DNA from: Streptomyces werraensis
GTDB taxonomy: Bacteria; Actinomycetota; Actinomycetes; Streptomycetales; Streptomycetaceae
NCBI GenBank assembly: GCA_014656175.1
Contig: BNBX01000006.1
Span: 62,001 to 126,000, forward strand
Direction: 5' to 3'
Length of the DNA: 64,000 nucleotides
Shown here: positions 25,638-34,672 of the stretch, in pieces
How positions within the stretch are numbered: the stretch's first letter is position 1
How the letters are laid out: each line of letters opens with the position of its first letter
Program-made: the position numbers and the translations under genes
Notes under the pieces: generated by a model
What the model saw: the letters and a program-made list of their open reading frames with translations, nothing else
The model's database searches: none
What the model was told of the DNA's origin: nothing

Positions 25638-26627
25638 GTGCCGGTACCGACATCACCGCTCGTCCACCGTGTCGTCCCCGCCCCCGCCGGCCGCGTGCAC
25701 CTGGTGGAGCAGGGCAGCGGCCCGCTGGTGCTGCTCGTGCACGGCTTCCCGGAGGGCTGGTACTGCTGGCGTCACCAGCTGCCCGCCCTCGCCGCGGCCG
25801 GCTATCGGGCGGTTGCCGTCGACGTGCGCGGTAACGGCCGCTCCTCCCGGCCCGCCGACCCGGACGCGTACCGCGTACGGGAACTGGTGGACGACGCCGT
25901 CGCGGTGGTCGAGGCGCTGGGGGAGCGGACCGCCGTCGTCGCCGGCCACGACTGGGGTTCGTCCGTCGCCTCGAACGCCGCCCTGCTCCGGCCGGACGTC
26001 TTCCGCGCGGTGGCGATGCTCGGTGTCCCCTACGCCCCGCGCGGCGGACCGCGCCCCAGCACGGTCTTCGCGTCGATGGGCGGCGACGAGGAGTTCTACG
26101 TGTCGTACTTCCAGATGCCGGGCCGCGCCGAGGCCGAGATCGAGCCGGACGTACGCGGCTGGCTCGCCGGGTTCTACGCGGCCCTGTCCGCCGACACCAT
26201 GCCCGGCCACGGAGCGCCCTCGCCGTACTTCACCGGACCGGGCGGGACCCTGCGCGAGCGGTTCCCGGCGGACCGGCGCCCCGCGTGGCTCACGGACGCC
26301 GAACTCGACGTCTTCGCGGGCGAGTTCGAGCGCACCGGGATGAGCGGGGCGCTGGCCCGCTACCGCGCCGTGGACCGGGACTGGGAGGACCTCGCCGCGT
26401 ACGACGGGGCGCCGGTCACCCAGCCGTCCCTGTTCATCGGCGGAAAACTCGACGCGTCCACCACCTGGATGGCCGACGCGATCGACGCCTTCCCGGTCAC
26501 CCTGCCCGGCCTGGTCTCCTCCCACATCCTGAAGGGCTGCGGGCACTGGGTGCAGCAGGAGCGGCCCGAGGAGACCAACCGCCTGCTCACGGACTGGCTG
26601 GCCGCCCTGCCCGAGGCCGCGTGTTAG
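25638..26627 (+). CDS. Alpha/beta hydrolase, epoxide-hydrolase-like
   Basis: 329 residues from the GTG at 25638, preceded by CGGAG. The fold signatures are HGFPEGWYCWRHQ (oxyanion motif HGxP) and AGHDWGSSVA with nucleophile Asp105. His303 in GCGHWVQQERPEE is the general base. The Asp nucleophile in GHDWG indicates an epoxide hydrolase or haloalkane dehalogenase rather than an esterase. Two Tyr residues in the cap region (FYVSYFQMPG, SPYF) could polarise the epoxide. Length is normal. The natural substrate is unknown. Confidence 0.88.
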   Translation: MPVPTSPLVHRVVPAPAGRVHLVEQGSGPLVLLVHGFPEGWYCWRHQLPALAAAGYRAVAVDVRGNGRSSRPADPDAYRVRELVDDAVAVVEALGERTAVVAGHDWGSSVASNAALLRPDVFRAVAMLGVPYAPRGGPRPSTVFASMGGDEEFYVSYFQMPGRAEAEIEPDVRGWLAGFYAALSADTMPGHGAPSPYFTGPGGTLRERFPADRRPAWLTDAELDVFAGEFERTGMSGALARYRAVDRDWEDLAAYDGAPVTQPSLFIGGKLDASTTWMADAIDAFPVTLPGLVSSHILKGCGHWVQQERPEETNRLLTDWLAALPEAAC

Positions 26628-26695
26628 GTTCCCGCACGACAGCGAGCGCGTGACACCCGGCGCGGCCGGGCTCTCGGGGACGGACGGCGGCGACC

Positions 26696-27094
26696 ATGAC
26701 GTCGGAGCACACCGGCACACCGGACGACGAGGCAGCACCCCTGCCCCGCATCCTCTGCGACACGGCCGCCCTGGCCGCCGCGGGCGAAGGAACCGCCGGC
26801 GCGCTGTGGCGGCTCGCCGAGTCCGGGCGCCAGCTCGACGCCAACGTCGTCCGTCTCCCGCCCGGCCACCGCGTGGACACCCACCGCGAGCCCGACCTCG
26901 ACGTCCTCCTGCTGGTCCTCGCCGGCGACGGCACCCTGACCGCCCCGGACGGCGACCACCCCCTGCCCCCCGGCACCTTGACCTGGCTCCCTCACGGCTC
27001 CACCCGCTCCCTCGCGGCGGGCCGCGACGGCCTCACGTACCTCACGGTCCACCGCCGTCGGCCAGGGATGACGATCCGCACGCGTGAGACGTGA
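26696..27094 (+). CDS. Cupin-fold protein
   Basis: 132 residues from the ATG at 26696; the ribosome site is weak. The two cupin motifs are partly visible: motif 1 as LPPGHRVDTHREPDLDVLLLVLAG and motif 2 as LPPGTLTWLPHGSTRSL. His in HRVDTHRE and in LPHGSTRS could bind a metal, but the classical set is incomplete. No helix-turn-helix is fused. It may be a small metal-binding enzyme or sensor of unknown substrate. The stop precedes the DeoR/LacI regulator by 179 bases. Confidence 0.7.
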   Translation: MTSEHTGTPDDEAAPLPRILCDTAALAAAGEGTAGALWRLAESGRQLDANVVRLPPGHRVDTHREPDLDVLLLVLAGDGTLTAPDGDHPLPPGTLTWLPHGSTRSLAAGRDGLTYLTVHRRRPGMTIRTRET

Positions 27095-27223
27095 GCGTCC
27101 GTACCCGGGCCTTGGGGGACACCCGCGTCGAAGAGCATGCGACGTGGGGGCGGACGTGCCGGTGAGGTACCTCCTCGTGCTGGAGTGACCACGTCGACCC
27201 GGGACGCACGCCAAGGCGATCGT

Positions 27224-27247
27224 TATGATGCCCGCATCGTTCAAACG
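27224..27247 (+). promoter_or_regulatory. -10 box and operator of the DeoR/LacI-hybrid regulator
   Basis: TATGAT at 27224-27229 is a good -10 (5/6 match); the -35 is poor. CGTTCAAACG at 27238-27247 (arms CGTT/AACG) covers the expected transcription start. The same motif, reversed, recurs at 28382-28391 before the ABC operon. The pair fits an autorepressing regulator. Confidence 0.6.
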
Positions 27248-27273
27248 AACATCCCGTCGCGGGGAGGGGCCTC

Positions 27274-28380
27274 ATGCGCGAGCCGGTCGAGGTGAGGAGG
27301 CAGCGGATCCTCGCTGCCGTGGAGTCCCGGGGGTCCGCGCGGGTGAGTGATCTCGCCGCCGAACTCGAGGTGTCCGTGGTGACGGTGCGGCGGGACGTGG
27401 AGGAGCTGGCCCAGGAGGGGAGGCTGCGCCGCGGGCACGGGGTGGTGCGCTCCACCCTCGCCGCCCGCGACATCCCCGCGCCTCGCCCGCCGGACGGCGA
27501 CACCGTGGCCGTCGTCGTGCCCGAGCGCCACCACTACCTGTACGAGTCCCTGCACGGCGCCCGCTCGGTGCTGGAGGCGTCCGGCAGGCGCATCGCGCTG
27601 CACATCGCGCCCCAGGTCGCCGGCGCCGAACGCCCCCTCGTGGAGCGCGCGTTGGAGGACGGCGCCGCCGGGCTGCTGCTCGCCCCGCGCTGGCGCACCC
27701 TCGCCGACGAGGAGGCCGACCACCCTTGGCTCGCCGCCCTCGAGGTGCCCGCCGTGCTGATGGAGCGGCGCCCCGGGGCGGGCACCGCGCTGCACGCCAT
27801 GGACTCCGTCTGCTCCGACCACGTCCACGGCGCCCACCTGGCCGTGGAGCACCTGGTGGGCCTCGGGCACCGGCGGATCGTCTTCGCCACCCGCGACGAC
27901 AGCCCCACCGCGCGCACCCTGCGGTCGGCGTGCGCGCGGATCGCCGAGGCGCACCCGCTCGTCGAGGCGTGGGCGTGGACGCTGAGCGCGCCCGAGGCCG
28001 GCCAGGAGGGCCCGTACGCCCCGGAGGAGACCGCCGAACTGCACGAAGTGCTGCGGAAGACGGGCGCCACGGCGGCGGTGCTGCACGGCGACGTCGACGC
28101 GCTGATGCTGGTGCAGCGGCTCGCGGACCACGGGGTGCGGATCCCGGAGGACTGCTCCGTCGTCGCCTACGACGACGTGGTCGCCGGACTGGGTACGACC
28201 CCGCTCACCGCCGTTGCCCCGCCGAAGGCGGACGTCGGCCGGGCGGCCGCCGAACTCCTGCTGGAGCGGCTGGACTCGGAGACGGCCGGACGCACCCCCG
28301 TGCGCCGGGTGGAGCTGCTGCCCTCCCTGTCCGTCCGCGGTTCCACGCGACCGCTCCGACCGACGCCCCGAGAAAAATGA
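27274..28380 (+). CDS. DeoR-type HTH / LacI-type ligand-binding hybrid regulator
   Basis: 368 residues from the ATG at 27274, with GGGGAGGGG upstream. The N-terminal ~60 residues are a DeoR-family winged helix (RQRILAAVESRG, RVSDLAAELEVSVVTVRRDVEELAQEGRLRRGHG). The rest is a LacI/periplasmic-binding-like domain (VAVVVPERHHYLYESLHGAR, HLAVEHLVGLGHRRIVFAT, VRIPEDCSVVAYDD). This fusion is common next to actinobacterial sugar transporters. A matched operator motif lies over its own start and before the ABC operon, so it is the likely sugar-responsive repressor. The effector sugar is unknown. Confidence 0.9.
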   Translation: MREPVEVRRQRILAAVESRGSARVSDLAAELEVSVVTVRRDVEELAQEGRLRRGHGVVRSTLAARDIPAPRPPDGDTVAVVVPERHHYLYESLHGARSVLEASGRRIALHIAPQVAGAERPLVERALEDGAAGLLLAPRWRTLADEEADHPWLAALEVPAVLMERRPGAGTALHAMDSVCSDHVHGAHLAVEHLVGLGHRRIVFATRDDSPTARTLRSACARIAEAHPLVEAWAWTLSAPEAGQEGPYAPEETAELHEVLRKTGATAAVLHGDVDALMLVQRLADHGVRIPEDCSVVAYDDVVAGLGTTPLTAVAPPKADVGRAAAELLLERLDSETAGRTPVRRVELLPSLSVRGSTRPLRPTPREK

Positions 28381-28381
28381 G

Positions 28382-28391
28382 CGTTTGAACG
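28382..28391 (+). promoter_or_regulatory. Operator of the sugar ABC operon
   Basis: CGTTTGAACG is the reverse complement of the motif at 27238-27247; flanks ATG-NN on one side also match. It is nested in a second dyad, AAAATGA (28374-28380) with TCATTTT (28394-28400). It begins 2 bases after the regulator stop and upstream of the promoter at 28416. Confidence 0.6.
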
Positions 28392-28415
28392 TTTCATTTT
28401 CTTCTGATCGATCTA

Positions 28416-28445
28416 TTGACCGTCTGTCGGTCGAGCCCCGACGAT
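28416..28445 (+). promoter_or_regulatory. Candidate promoter with inverted repeat, sugar ABC operon
   Basis: TTGACC (28416-28421) and GACGAT (28440-28445), 18-base spacer, resemble a housekeeping promoter. GACCG/CGGTC arms (28418-28422, 28428-28432) form a short dyad over the -35. An alternative -35 (TTGAAC, 28385-28390) lies within the operator itself. Confidence 0.45.
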
Positions 28446-28500
28446 TCCCGTGTCCCCGAACAGCCGTGTCCCAGACACGCCAGGAGCCGCGGGAGGCGCC

Positions 28501-29847
28501 ATGCCCGGTCGACACCGCCGTCGGTCCGTGCTCGCCGCGATGGCCGCCGCGCCGCTTGCAGGAGCCCTCGGCGCCTGCAGCGGGGGTGCGGACGACGCCC
28601 CATCAGGCAGCAGCAGAACCGGTGCGAAGAAGCCCGTACGCGTCACCTTCTGGTCCGCACTGCGCGGCAGCCAGGAAGTGGTCGACGCCTTCAACCGCAC
28701 CCACGACCGCATCCAGGTCGACTTCCAGCAGATCCCCTCAGGAGGCCAGGGCGGTTACGCGAAGCTCAGCAACGCCGCCCGCGCGGGCAACGCCCCCGAC
28801 GTCGCCACGATCGAGTACCCGCAGGTGCCGGGGTTCGCCATCGACGGCGTCGCCCGCGACATCACCGACCTGGTCGACGACCGGCTGCGGGCGAGACTGC
28901 TGCCGCAGGCGTTCGGCCTGACCACTTTCCAGGGACGGGTGTTCAGCGTTCCCCTCGACGTCGAGCCGATGGTGATGCACTACCGCGCCGACCTGTTCGA
29001 CCGTTACGGCCTCCACGTGCCGCGCACCTGGGACGAGTTCGCCGACCTGGCCCGCGTCGTGCGGCGCAAGGCGCCCGAGCGGCGGCTCGTGCTGTTCCCC
29101 ACCGACGGCGCCACCCAGTTCGCCGCCTACTCCTGGCAGGCGGGCGCCCAGTGGTTCGACACCCGCGACGGCGCCTGGAACGTCTCCCTCGCCGATGCCC
29201 CCACGCGCCGCGTCGCCGCGTACTGGCAGGACCTGATCGACCGCGACGACGTCTTCATGAACGCCGTGGAGAGCCGGCAGTCCGACGCCCAGATCGGCAA
29301 CGGGCTCGTCCTCACCCGGCTCAGCGGCGCCTGGGACGCCGGTGCGCAGATGAACGCCCGCCCCGGCCAGAAGGGGCAGTGGCGCATCGCCCCGCTGCCC
29401 CAGTGGGACACCGCCCGCCCCGCCGTCGGCACCCACGGCGGCTCCACCTTCGCCGTCACCAAGGACAGCGGGAACCCCGAGGCCGCGATGGAGTTCATCG
29501 CCTGGCAGGTCTCCCACCCGGACGCCCTGCGCGCCCGACTGTCCAGCGGCACCAGCAGCCAGTACCCGGCGGCCTCCGCCCTCGTCGCGGTCGGCCGGGA
29601 GGCCTTCGACCGCTCCTACTACGGAGGCCAGGACATCTACACCCTCTTCGAGCAGGAGGCGGAGAAGATCCGCGACGGCTGGGTCTGGGGCCCGCGGATG
29701 ACCGCCACCGGCCGGGTCATGCAGGACTCCTTCGCCCGGGTCCCGGCGGGCCGCGGCACGCTCGTCGACGCGGTACGCGCCGCCCAGGACGGCACCATGC
29801 CCGACCTCAGGGCCCTCGGCCTGTCGACCACCCAGCACAGCACCTGA
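28501..29847 (+). CDS. Sugar ABC transporter substrate-binding lipoprotein
   Basis: 448 residues; the ATG at 28501 follows GGGAGGCGCC. A twin-arginine-like RRRSVLAAMAAAPL signal ends in a lipobox (LAGALGAC, Cys about residue 24), so it is a membrane-anchored lipoprotein outside the cell. The mature protein fits family-1 extracellular solute-binding proteins (VTFWSALRGSQEVVDAFN, NAPDVATIEYPQVPGFA, VFSVPLDVEPMVMHYRADLF, GSTFAVTKDSGNPEAAMEFI). It is the first gene of a five-gene operon. The presence of a DUF2264 protein and a hydroxyacid dehydrogenase downstream suggests an oligosaccharide with an acidic or modified sugar, which is inference. Confidence 0.93.
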   Translation: MPGRHRRRSVLAAMAAAPLAGALGACSGGADDAPSGSSRTGAKKPVRVTFWSALRGSQEVVDAFNRTHDRIQVDFQQIPSGGQGGYAKLSNAARAGNAPDVATIEYPQVPGFAIDGVARDITDLVDDRLRARLLPQAFGLTTFQGRVFSVPLDVEPMVMHYRADLFDRYGLHVPRTWDEFADLARVVRRKAPERRLVLFPTDGATQFAAYSWQAGAQWFDTRDGAWNVSLADAPTRRVAAYWQDLIDRDDVFMNAVESRQSDAQIGNGLVLTRLSGAWDAGAQMNARPGQKGQWRIAPLPQWDTARPAVGTHGGSTFAVTKDSGNPEAAMEFIAWQVSHPDALRARLSSGTSSQYPAASALVAVGREAFDRSYYGGQDIYTLFEQEAEKIRDGWVWGPRMTATGRVMQDSFARVPAGRGTLVDAVRAAQDGTMPDLRALGLSTTQHST

Positions 29848-29875
29848 GCCGCCCGAAAGGCAGGTGACACCCCTC

Positions 29876-30850
29876 ATGACCGCGACGACCGAGCACACCG
29901 TGCGGGTCCCCGCCCCGCGCGCCGCCGCCCCCTCCGCCCGCACCCGCCGCACCGCCCGGCGCCGCAGGCTGGGCGCCGCCGGCGTGCTGATGGCCCCCTT
30001 CTTCCTGCTGCTGACCACCGTTTTCCTGATTCCCGTCGGCACCGCCGCCTACCTCAGCTTCTACAGCGACGACCAGCCAGGACTCGGCTTCGGCCCCGAA
30101 CGCACCGTCTTTGTCGGACTGCGCAGCTACGCCGCCGTCCTCACCGACCCCACCTTCCTCGGCGGACTCGGCACCGTCGCCCTCTACTGCCTCATCTACA
30201 TCCCGCTCATGGTGGCCGGCGCGCTCCTGCTGGCCCTGCTGCTCGACTCCGGCGTCGTACGCCTGCGCGCCTTCGCCCAGCTCGGCCTGTTCCTGCCGCA
30301 CGCGGTGCCCGGCATCATCGCCGCCCTGATCTGGCTGTACCTCTACACCCCCGGCATCAGCCCGGTCATCGACCTGTTCGCCCGCGCCGACATCACCGTC
30401 GACTTCCTCGGCGTGCACACCGTGCTGCCGTCCATCGTCAACATCGCCCTGTGGAGCAACCTCGGCTACAACATGGTGGTCTTCTACGCCGCACTCCAGG
30501 CCGTGCCCCGCGAGGTGATCGAGGCCGCCGTCGTCGACGGGGCGGGCCCCGTGCGCACCGCGCTCCAGGTGAAGACGCCGCTCGTGCGGGCCTCCGTCGT
30601 GATGGTCGCCATGTTCACCCTCATCTGGGCGCTCCAGCTGTTCACGGAGCCGATGCTGCTCAGCCAGTCCTCCCCGATGATCAACTCCCGTTTCTCGCCC
30701 AGCATGTACATCTACGACGCGGCGTTCACCCGCAACAACTACAGCCTCGCCGCGGCCGCCTCCGTCGTCCTGCTGCTGTGCACCATCGCCCTGTCCTACG
30801 GCGTCACCCGCCTCACCAGCCGCAACTCCACCGCCGAGGAGGCCCGATGA
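29876..30850 (+). CDS. Sugar ABC transporter permease (MalF type)
   Basis: 324 residues from the ATG at 29876; AAGGCAGG lies 11 bases upstream, favouring it over the GTG at 29864. Six membrane spans can be traced from LMAPFFLLLTTVFLIPVG to the last one near SVVLLLCTIALSYGV. The inner-membrane EAA-type loop EVIEAAVVDGAGPVRTALQVKTPLV contacts the ATPase. The stop overlaps the next permease start (ATGA). No ATPase gene is in the operon; such Streptomyces importers use the shared ATPase MsiK. Confidence 0.93.
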   Translation: MTATTEHTVRVPAPRAAAPSARTRRTARRRRLGAAGVLMAPFFLLLTTVFLIPVGTAAYLSFYSDDQPGLGFGPERTVFVGLRSYAAVLTDPTFLGGLGTVALYCLIYIPLMVAGALLLALLLDSGVVRLRAFAQLGLFLPHAVPGIIAALIWLYLYTPGISPVIDLFARADITVDFLGVHTVLPSIVNIALWSNLGYNMVVFYAALQAVPREVIEAAVVDGAGPVRTALQVKTPLVRASVVMVAMFTLIWALQLFTEPMLLSQSSPMINSRFSPSMYIYDAAFTRNNYSLAAAASVVLLLCTIALSYGVTRLTSRNSTAEEAR

Positions 30851-31710
30851 GCGCCACCGGCTCCACCGCGCTGCGCCCCCGCCTGCTGGGCCGCGCCACC
30901 GTCAACGCCGTCGTCGCGATCTCCGTCCTCTACACCCTGCTGCCCGTGCTGTGGCTGGTGCTCGCCGCGGCCAAGAACCGCGACGCGCTCTTCGGCAGCG
31001 ACCTGCTCTCCCTCAGCGGCTTCTCCTTCGCCCAGAACCTCACCGACCTGTTCGCCATGGACGGCGGTCTCTACGGACGCTGGTACGTCAACAGCCTGCT
31101 GTACGCGGTGCTCGGCGCCGCCGTCGGCGCGCTGGTGAGCGTCGCCTGCGGCTACGCCTTCGACAAGTACCGCTTCCGGCACAAGGAGAAGCTGTTCGGC
31201 CTGGTCCTCGCCGCCGTCATGGTGCCGCAGACCGTGCTCGCCCTGCCGCTGTACCTGATGGCCTCCGAGGCCGGGCTGGTCAACACCTTCTGGGCGGTGT
31301 TCGTCCCCGTCCTCTTCAACCCGTTCGGCGTCTACCTCGGCCGCATCTTCAGCCAGGGCTACGTCCCCGACGAGGTGCTGGAGGCCGCCCGCATCGACGG
31401 CGCCGGCGAACTCACCATGTACGCGCGGGTCGCGCTGAGGATGCTCGGACCCGGTCTGGTCACCGTGTTCCTCTTCCAGCTCACCGCCATCTGGAACAAC
31501 TTCTTCCTGCCCATGGTGATGCTCTCCGACCAGGACCTGTACCCCGTCAGCCTCGGCCTGTACGCGTGGAACAGCTCCGCGTCCGTGTCACCGGAGTACT
31601 ACCCCGTGGTCATCATGGGATCGCTGCTCGCCGTGGTGCCGCTGATCCTCGCCTTCGTCCTGCTCCAGCGCTTCTGGCGCAGCGGTCTGACCGCAGGCGC
31701 CGTGAAGTGA
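30847..31710 (+). CDS. Sugar ABC transporter permease (MalG type)
   Basis: 287 residues beginning in the ATGA overlap with the first permease. Six hydrophobic spans are seen, starting VNAVVAISVLYTLLPVLWLVL. The EAA loop is EVLEAARIDGAGELTMYARVALRML. MalG-type cues are the periplasmic WYVNSLLYAVLGAAVGALV and LTAIWNNFFLPMVML. It pairs with the MalF-type subunit to form the channel. 28 bases separate it from the dehydrogenase gene. Confidence 0.93.
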   Translation: MSATGSTALRPRLLGRATVNAVVAISVLYTLLPVLWLVLAAAKNRDALFGSDLLSLSGFSFAQNLTDLFAMDGGLYGRWYVNSLLYAVLGAAVGALVSVACGYAFDKYRFRHKEKLFGLVLAAVMVPQTVLALPLYLMASEAGLVNTFWAVFVPVLFNPFGVYLGRIFSQGYVPDEVLEAARIDGAGELTMYARVALRMLGPGLVTVFLFQLTAIWNNFFLPMVMLSDQDLYPVSLGLYAWNSSASVSPEYYPVVIMGSLLAVVPLILAFVLLQRFWRSGLTAGAVK

Positions 31711-31738
31711 ACGCCCACGCAAGGAGTTGCCGCACCAC

Positions 31739-32761
31739 ATGACCGAGCCCATGCCCGGCCCCCGTCCCCGCGCCGCCCTCGCCATGTCGCCGGACGTCGC
31801 CTCCGCCGTCCTCGACCCCGAGTCGCGTGCCGCCCTCGACGCCCTGTGCCGCCTCGCCCCGGCGGTGCTGGAGGACTTCACCACCCCCGCCGCCCGCGCC
31901 GTGCTCGCCGAAGTCGACCTGCTGATCACCGGCTGGGGCTGCCCGCCCCTGGACGACGACGTGCTGCAGGCCGCGCCCCGGCTGAGGGCGGTCGTGCACA
32001 CCGCCGGCAGTGTCCGCGGCCATGTCACCGACGCCTGCTGGGACCGCGGGGTCGAGGTGTCCTCCGCCGCCGCGGCCAACGCCGTCCCCGTCGCCGAGTA
32101 CACCCTCGCGATGATCCTCCTCACCGGGAAGCGGGTCCTGGAGAGCGCCCGCGAGTACCGCGCCTCCCGCACCCGCGCCGACTGGCTGCGCACCCCCCGC
32201 ACGGTCGGCAACCACCGCCGCACCGTCGGCATCCTCTCCGCGTCCCTCGTCGGCCGCCGCGTGATCGACCTGCTCCGCCCGCACGACATCGACGTACTGC
32301 TGCACGACCCGTACGTCGACGAGGCCGAGGCCGCCCGGCTCGGGGTGCGAAGCGTCGGACTCACGGAGCTGTTCCGGCTCAGCGACACCGTCAGCGTCCA
32401 CACCCCGCTGCTGCCCGAGACCCGCGGACTCGTCTCCCGGGACCTGATCGGCTCGATGCGGCCCGGCGCCGTGCTCATCAACACCGCGCGCGGCGCGGTC
32501 CTCGACCAGGACGCGCTCACCGACGCCGCCCTCGCCGGCCACATCCGCGCCGTGCTCGACGTGACCGACCCCGAAGTCCTGCCGCCCGACCACCCCTTGT
32601 GGGACTGCGAACACGTCCTCATCACCCCGCACCTCGCCGGCTCGCAGGGCAACGAGTGGCGCCGGCTCGCCGACACCGCGGTCTCCGAGGTCACCCGCTG
32701 GGCCTCCGGAAAGGGCTTCCTGCACCCCGTCCGACGCGAAAGGCTGGCCTTCCTCGCATGA
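31739..32761 (+). CDS. D-2-hydroxyacid dehydrogenase (NAD-binding)
   Basis: 340 residues from the ATG at 31739; AAGGAG lies 12 bases upstream. It belongs to the D-2-hydroxyacid/phosphoglycerate dehydrogenase group. Catalytic residues are recognisable: Arg in INTARGAVLD, the acidic position in DVTDPEVLPP and His in ITPHLAGS. The nucleotide loop is unusual (RRTVGILSASLVGRRVI in place of GxGxxG), seen in a branch of the family next to sugar operons. It could reduce a 2-keto acid from the imported sugar. The stop overlaps the DUF2264 gene start. Confidence 0.88.
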   Translation: MTEPMPGPRPRAALAMSPDVASAVLDPESRAALDALCRLAPAVLEDFTTPAARAVLAEVDLLITGWGCPPLDDDVLQAAPRLRAVVHTAGSVRGHVTDACWDRGVEVSSAAAANAVPVAEYTLAMILLTGKRVLESAREYRASRTRADWLRTPRTVGNHRRTVGILSASLVGRRVIDLLRPHDIDVLLHDPYVDEAEAARLGVRSVGLTELFRLSDTVSVHTPLLPETRGLVSRDLIGSMRPGAVLINTARGAVLDQDALTDAALAGHIRAVLDVTDPEVLPPDHPLWDCEHVLITPHLAGSQGNEWRRLADTAVSEVTRWASGKGFLHPVRRERLAFLA

Positions 32762-34656
32762 GCATCCCGTTCGACCTGCCCGCCGACGACCACGGCCTCA
32801 GTCCCCGCACCGGATACACCCGGGCCCACTGGGAGGCGGTGGCGGACGGGCTGCTCACGGCCGCCTGGCGCTGGGCCACCCCCGGCGGTGCCCTGCTCCA
32901 CCTGCCCGGCCGCCCTTCCCGGTCGGGCGTGCGCTCCGACGGTCTGGAGGGCTACGCCCGGACGTTCCTCGCCGCCGCCTTCCGCGTGGCGGGCGCCGGC
33001 GGCGACGACCCCCACCACCTGCTGGAGCGGTACGCCGACGGACTCGCCGCCGGCACCCGCACTCCCGGCCGCGACGACACCGAGTCCTGGCCCGAGATCC
33101 TCGACTTCGACGTCCAGGGCCAGCCCATGGTCGAGTCCGCGTCCGTCGCCCTCGGCCTGCGGCTGACCGCGCCCTGGCTGTGGGACGAGCTCGACACCGA
33201 CGTGCGGGACCGCGCCGAGGAGTGGCTGCGCGGCGCGCTGCGGCACACCCCCGCGCCCAACAACTGGTACCTCTTCCCGTACACCGTCGCGGGGTTCCTG
33301 GAGTCCGTCGGCCGGAGCGATGCCGAGACCGCGGCCGCCCGGGAGCGGGCGCTGGACCTGCTGGAGAGCTGGTACCGGGGCGACGGCTGGTACGCCGACG
33401 GCGACGGACGTGCCTTCGACCACTACAACGGCTGGGCCCTGCACCTCTACCCGGTCCTCGACGCCCACCTCTCGGGCGACGCCGAAGCCCTCGCCCGTCA
33501 CGGCGGACGCCTCCGCGCCCACCTCGACGGCTTCTCCCTGATGTTCGGCGCGGACGGCGCCCCGCTGCACCACGGCCGCTCCCTGACGTACCGCTTCGCC
33601 GCCTCCGCGGCCGTGTCGCTGGGCGCCGTCACGGGACACACCCCGCTGACGCCGGGCGCCTCGCGCCGCGTCGCGAGCGGCAGCCTGCGCCATTTCCTCG
33701 ACCGGGGCGCGCTCACCTCTGACGGGCTGCTGTCCCTCGGCTGGTACGGCCCGCACGAGGCGAGCCTCCAGGAGTACTCCGGTCCCGCGTCGCCGTACTG
33801 GGCGTCGAAGGCGTTCGTCGCGCTGCTCGCCCCCGCCGGCCACGCGCTGTGGACGGACACGGAGGAGCCCGCCCCGGTGGAGGAGGCCGACCGGGTGCTG
33901 TCCCTGCCCGGCCCCGGCCTGCTGCTGCAGTCCACCCGCGCCGACGGCACCGTACGGCTGCACAACCACGGCAGCGACCATGTGCGGCCGCACGAGGGCG
34001 AGTCCGCGGCCGACGACGACCCGCACTACGGCCGCCTGGCGTACTCCACCCGCACCGGGCCCACGGCCCCGGCGAACGTCGCCGACAACCATCTGTCGGT
34101 CGAGGTGGCCGGGCGGCCCAGTGTGCGCCGCCGCGTCCACCCCCTGGGCGCGCGGCACGGCGACGGCTGGGGCTGGGCCGCATCCTGGCACCGGCCCGTG
34201 TTCGTCGCGGGCCCGCCGATGGTGCCGGGCCTGACGGTCGAGAGCGTCACCGTCGCGCACGGCGGCCTGGAGCTGCGGGCGCACCGCGTGACGGGAGCGC
34301 CGCCCGGATCACGGGTCACCCTCACCGGCTGGGCCACCGGCCCCGAGGAGCCGACGGTCTCCGCCCTGCACGGTCTGTTCGGCTGGGACGACCCGGCTCC
34401 GGAGACGGTCCCCGCGCCACAGGGCACCGCCTGGACCCCCTGGGCCCGCGTGCCCCGCCTCACCGGAGGCTGCGGGGGCACCACGGTGCACCTCGCCCTG
34501 GCGTCCCTCACCGCCGGTCACGACGCGCCGTCTCTGGCGGACGCGGTGACCGACGTGCGCGTCGCCGACGGGACCGTCGAGGTGACCTGGGCGGCGGACG
34601 GCTTCCGCACCCGCGTCCTCTTCGGGCCGCCGGAGGTGAGCCACACGCGTCCGTGA
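32758..34656 (+). CDS. DUF2264 protein, probable carbohydrate-active enzyme
   Basis: 632 residues from the ATG of an ATGA overlap. The first ~360 residues form a DUF2264 domain of (alpha/alpha)6 type: FDVQGQPMVESASVALGLRL, NNWYLFPYTVAGFLESVG, GWYADGDGRAFDHYNGWALHLYP and FGADGAPLHHGRSLTYRFAA are its conserved blocks. The remainder is beta-rich (about 390-630). There is no signal peptide, so it acts on imported sugar inside the cell. Proteins of this kind accompany uronic-acid and pectin utilisation loci. Hydrolysis of an oligosaccharide is likely but not proven, and catalytic residues are not defined by inspection. Confidence 0.85.
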   Translation: MSIPFDLPADDHGLSPRTGYTRAHWEAVADGLLTAAWRWATPGGALLHLPGRPSRSGVRSDGLEGYARTFLAAAFRVAGAGGDDPHHLLERYADGLAAGTRTPGRDDTESWPEILDFDVQGQPMVESASVALGLRLTAPWLWDELDTDVRDRAEEWLRGALRHTPAPNNWYLFPYTVAGFLESVGRSDAETAAARERALDLLESWYRGDGWYADGDGRAFDHYNGWALHLYPVLDAHLSGDAEALARHGGRLRAHLDGFSLMFGADGAPLHHGRSLTYRFAASAAVSLGAVTGHTPLTPGASRRVASGSLRHFLDRGALTSDGLLSLGWYGPHEASLQEYSGPASPYWASKAFVALLAPAGHALWTDTEEPAPVEEADRVLSLPGPGLLLQSTRADGTVRLHNHGSDHVRPHEGESAADDDPHYGRLAYSTRTGPTAPANVADNHLSVEVAGRPSVRRRVHPLGARHGDGWGWAASWHRPVFVAGPPMVPGLTVESVTVAHGGLELRAHRVTGAPPGSRVTLTGWATGPEEPTVSALHGLFGWDDPAPETVPAPQGTAWTPWARVPRLTGGCGGTTVHLALASLTAGHDAPSLADAVTDVRVADGTVEVTWAADGFRTRVLFGPPEVSHTRP

Positions 34657-34672
34657 AAGCGGCCGGCCGGCC

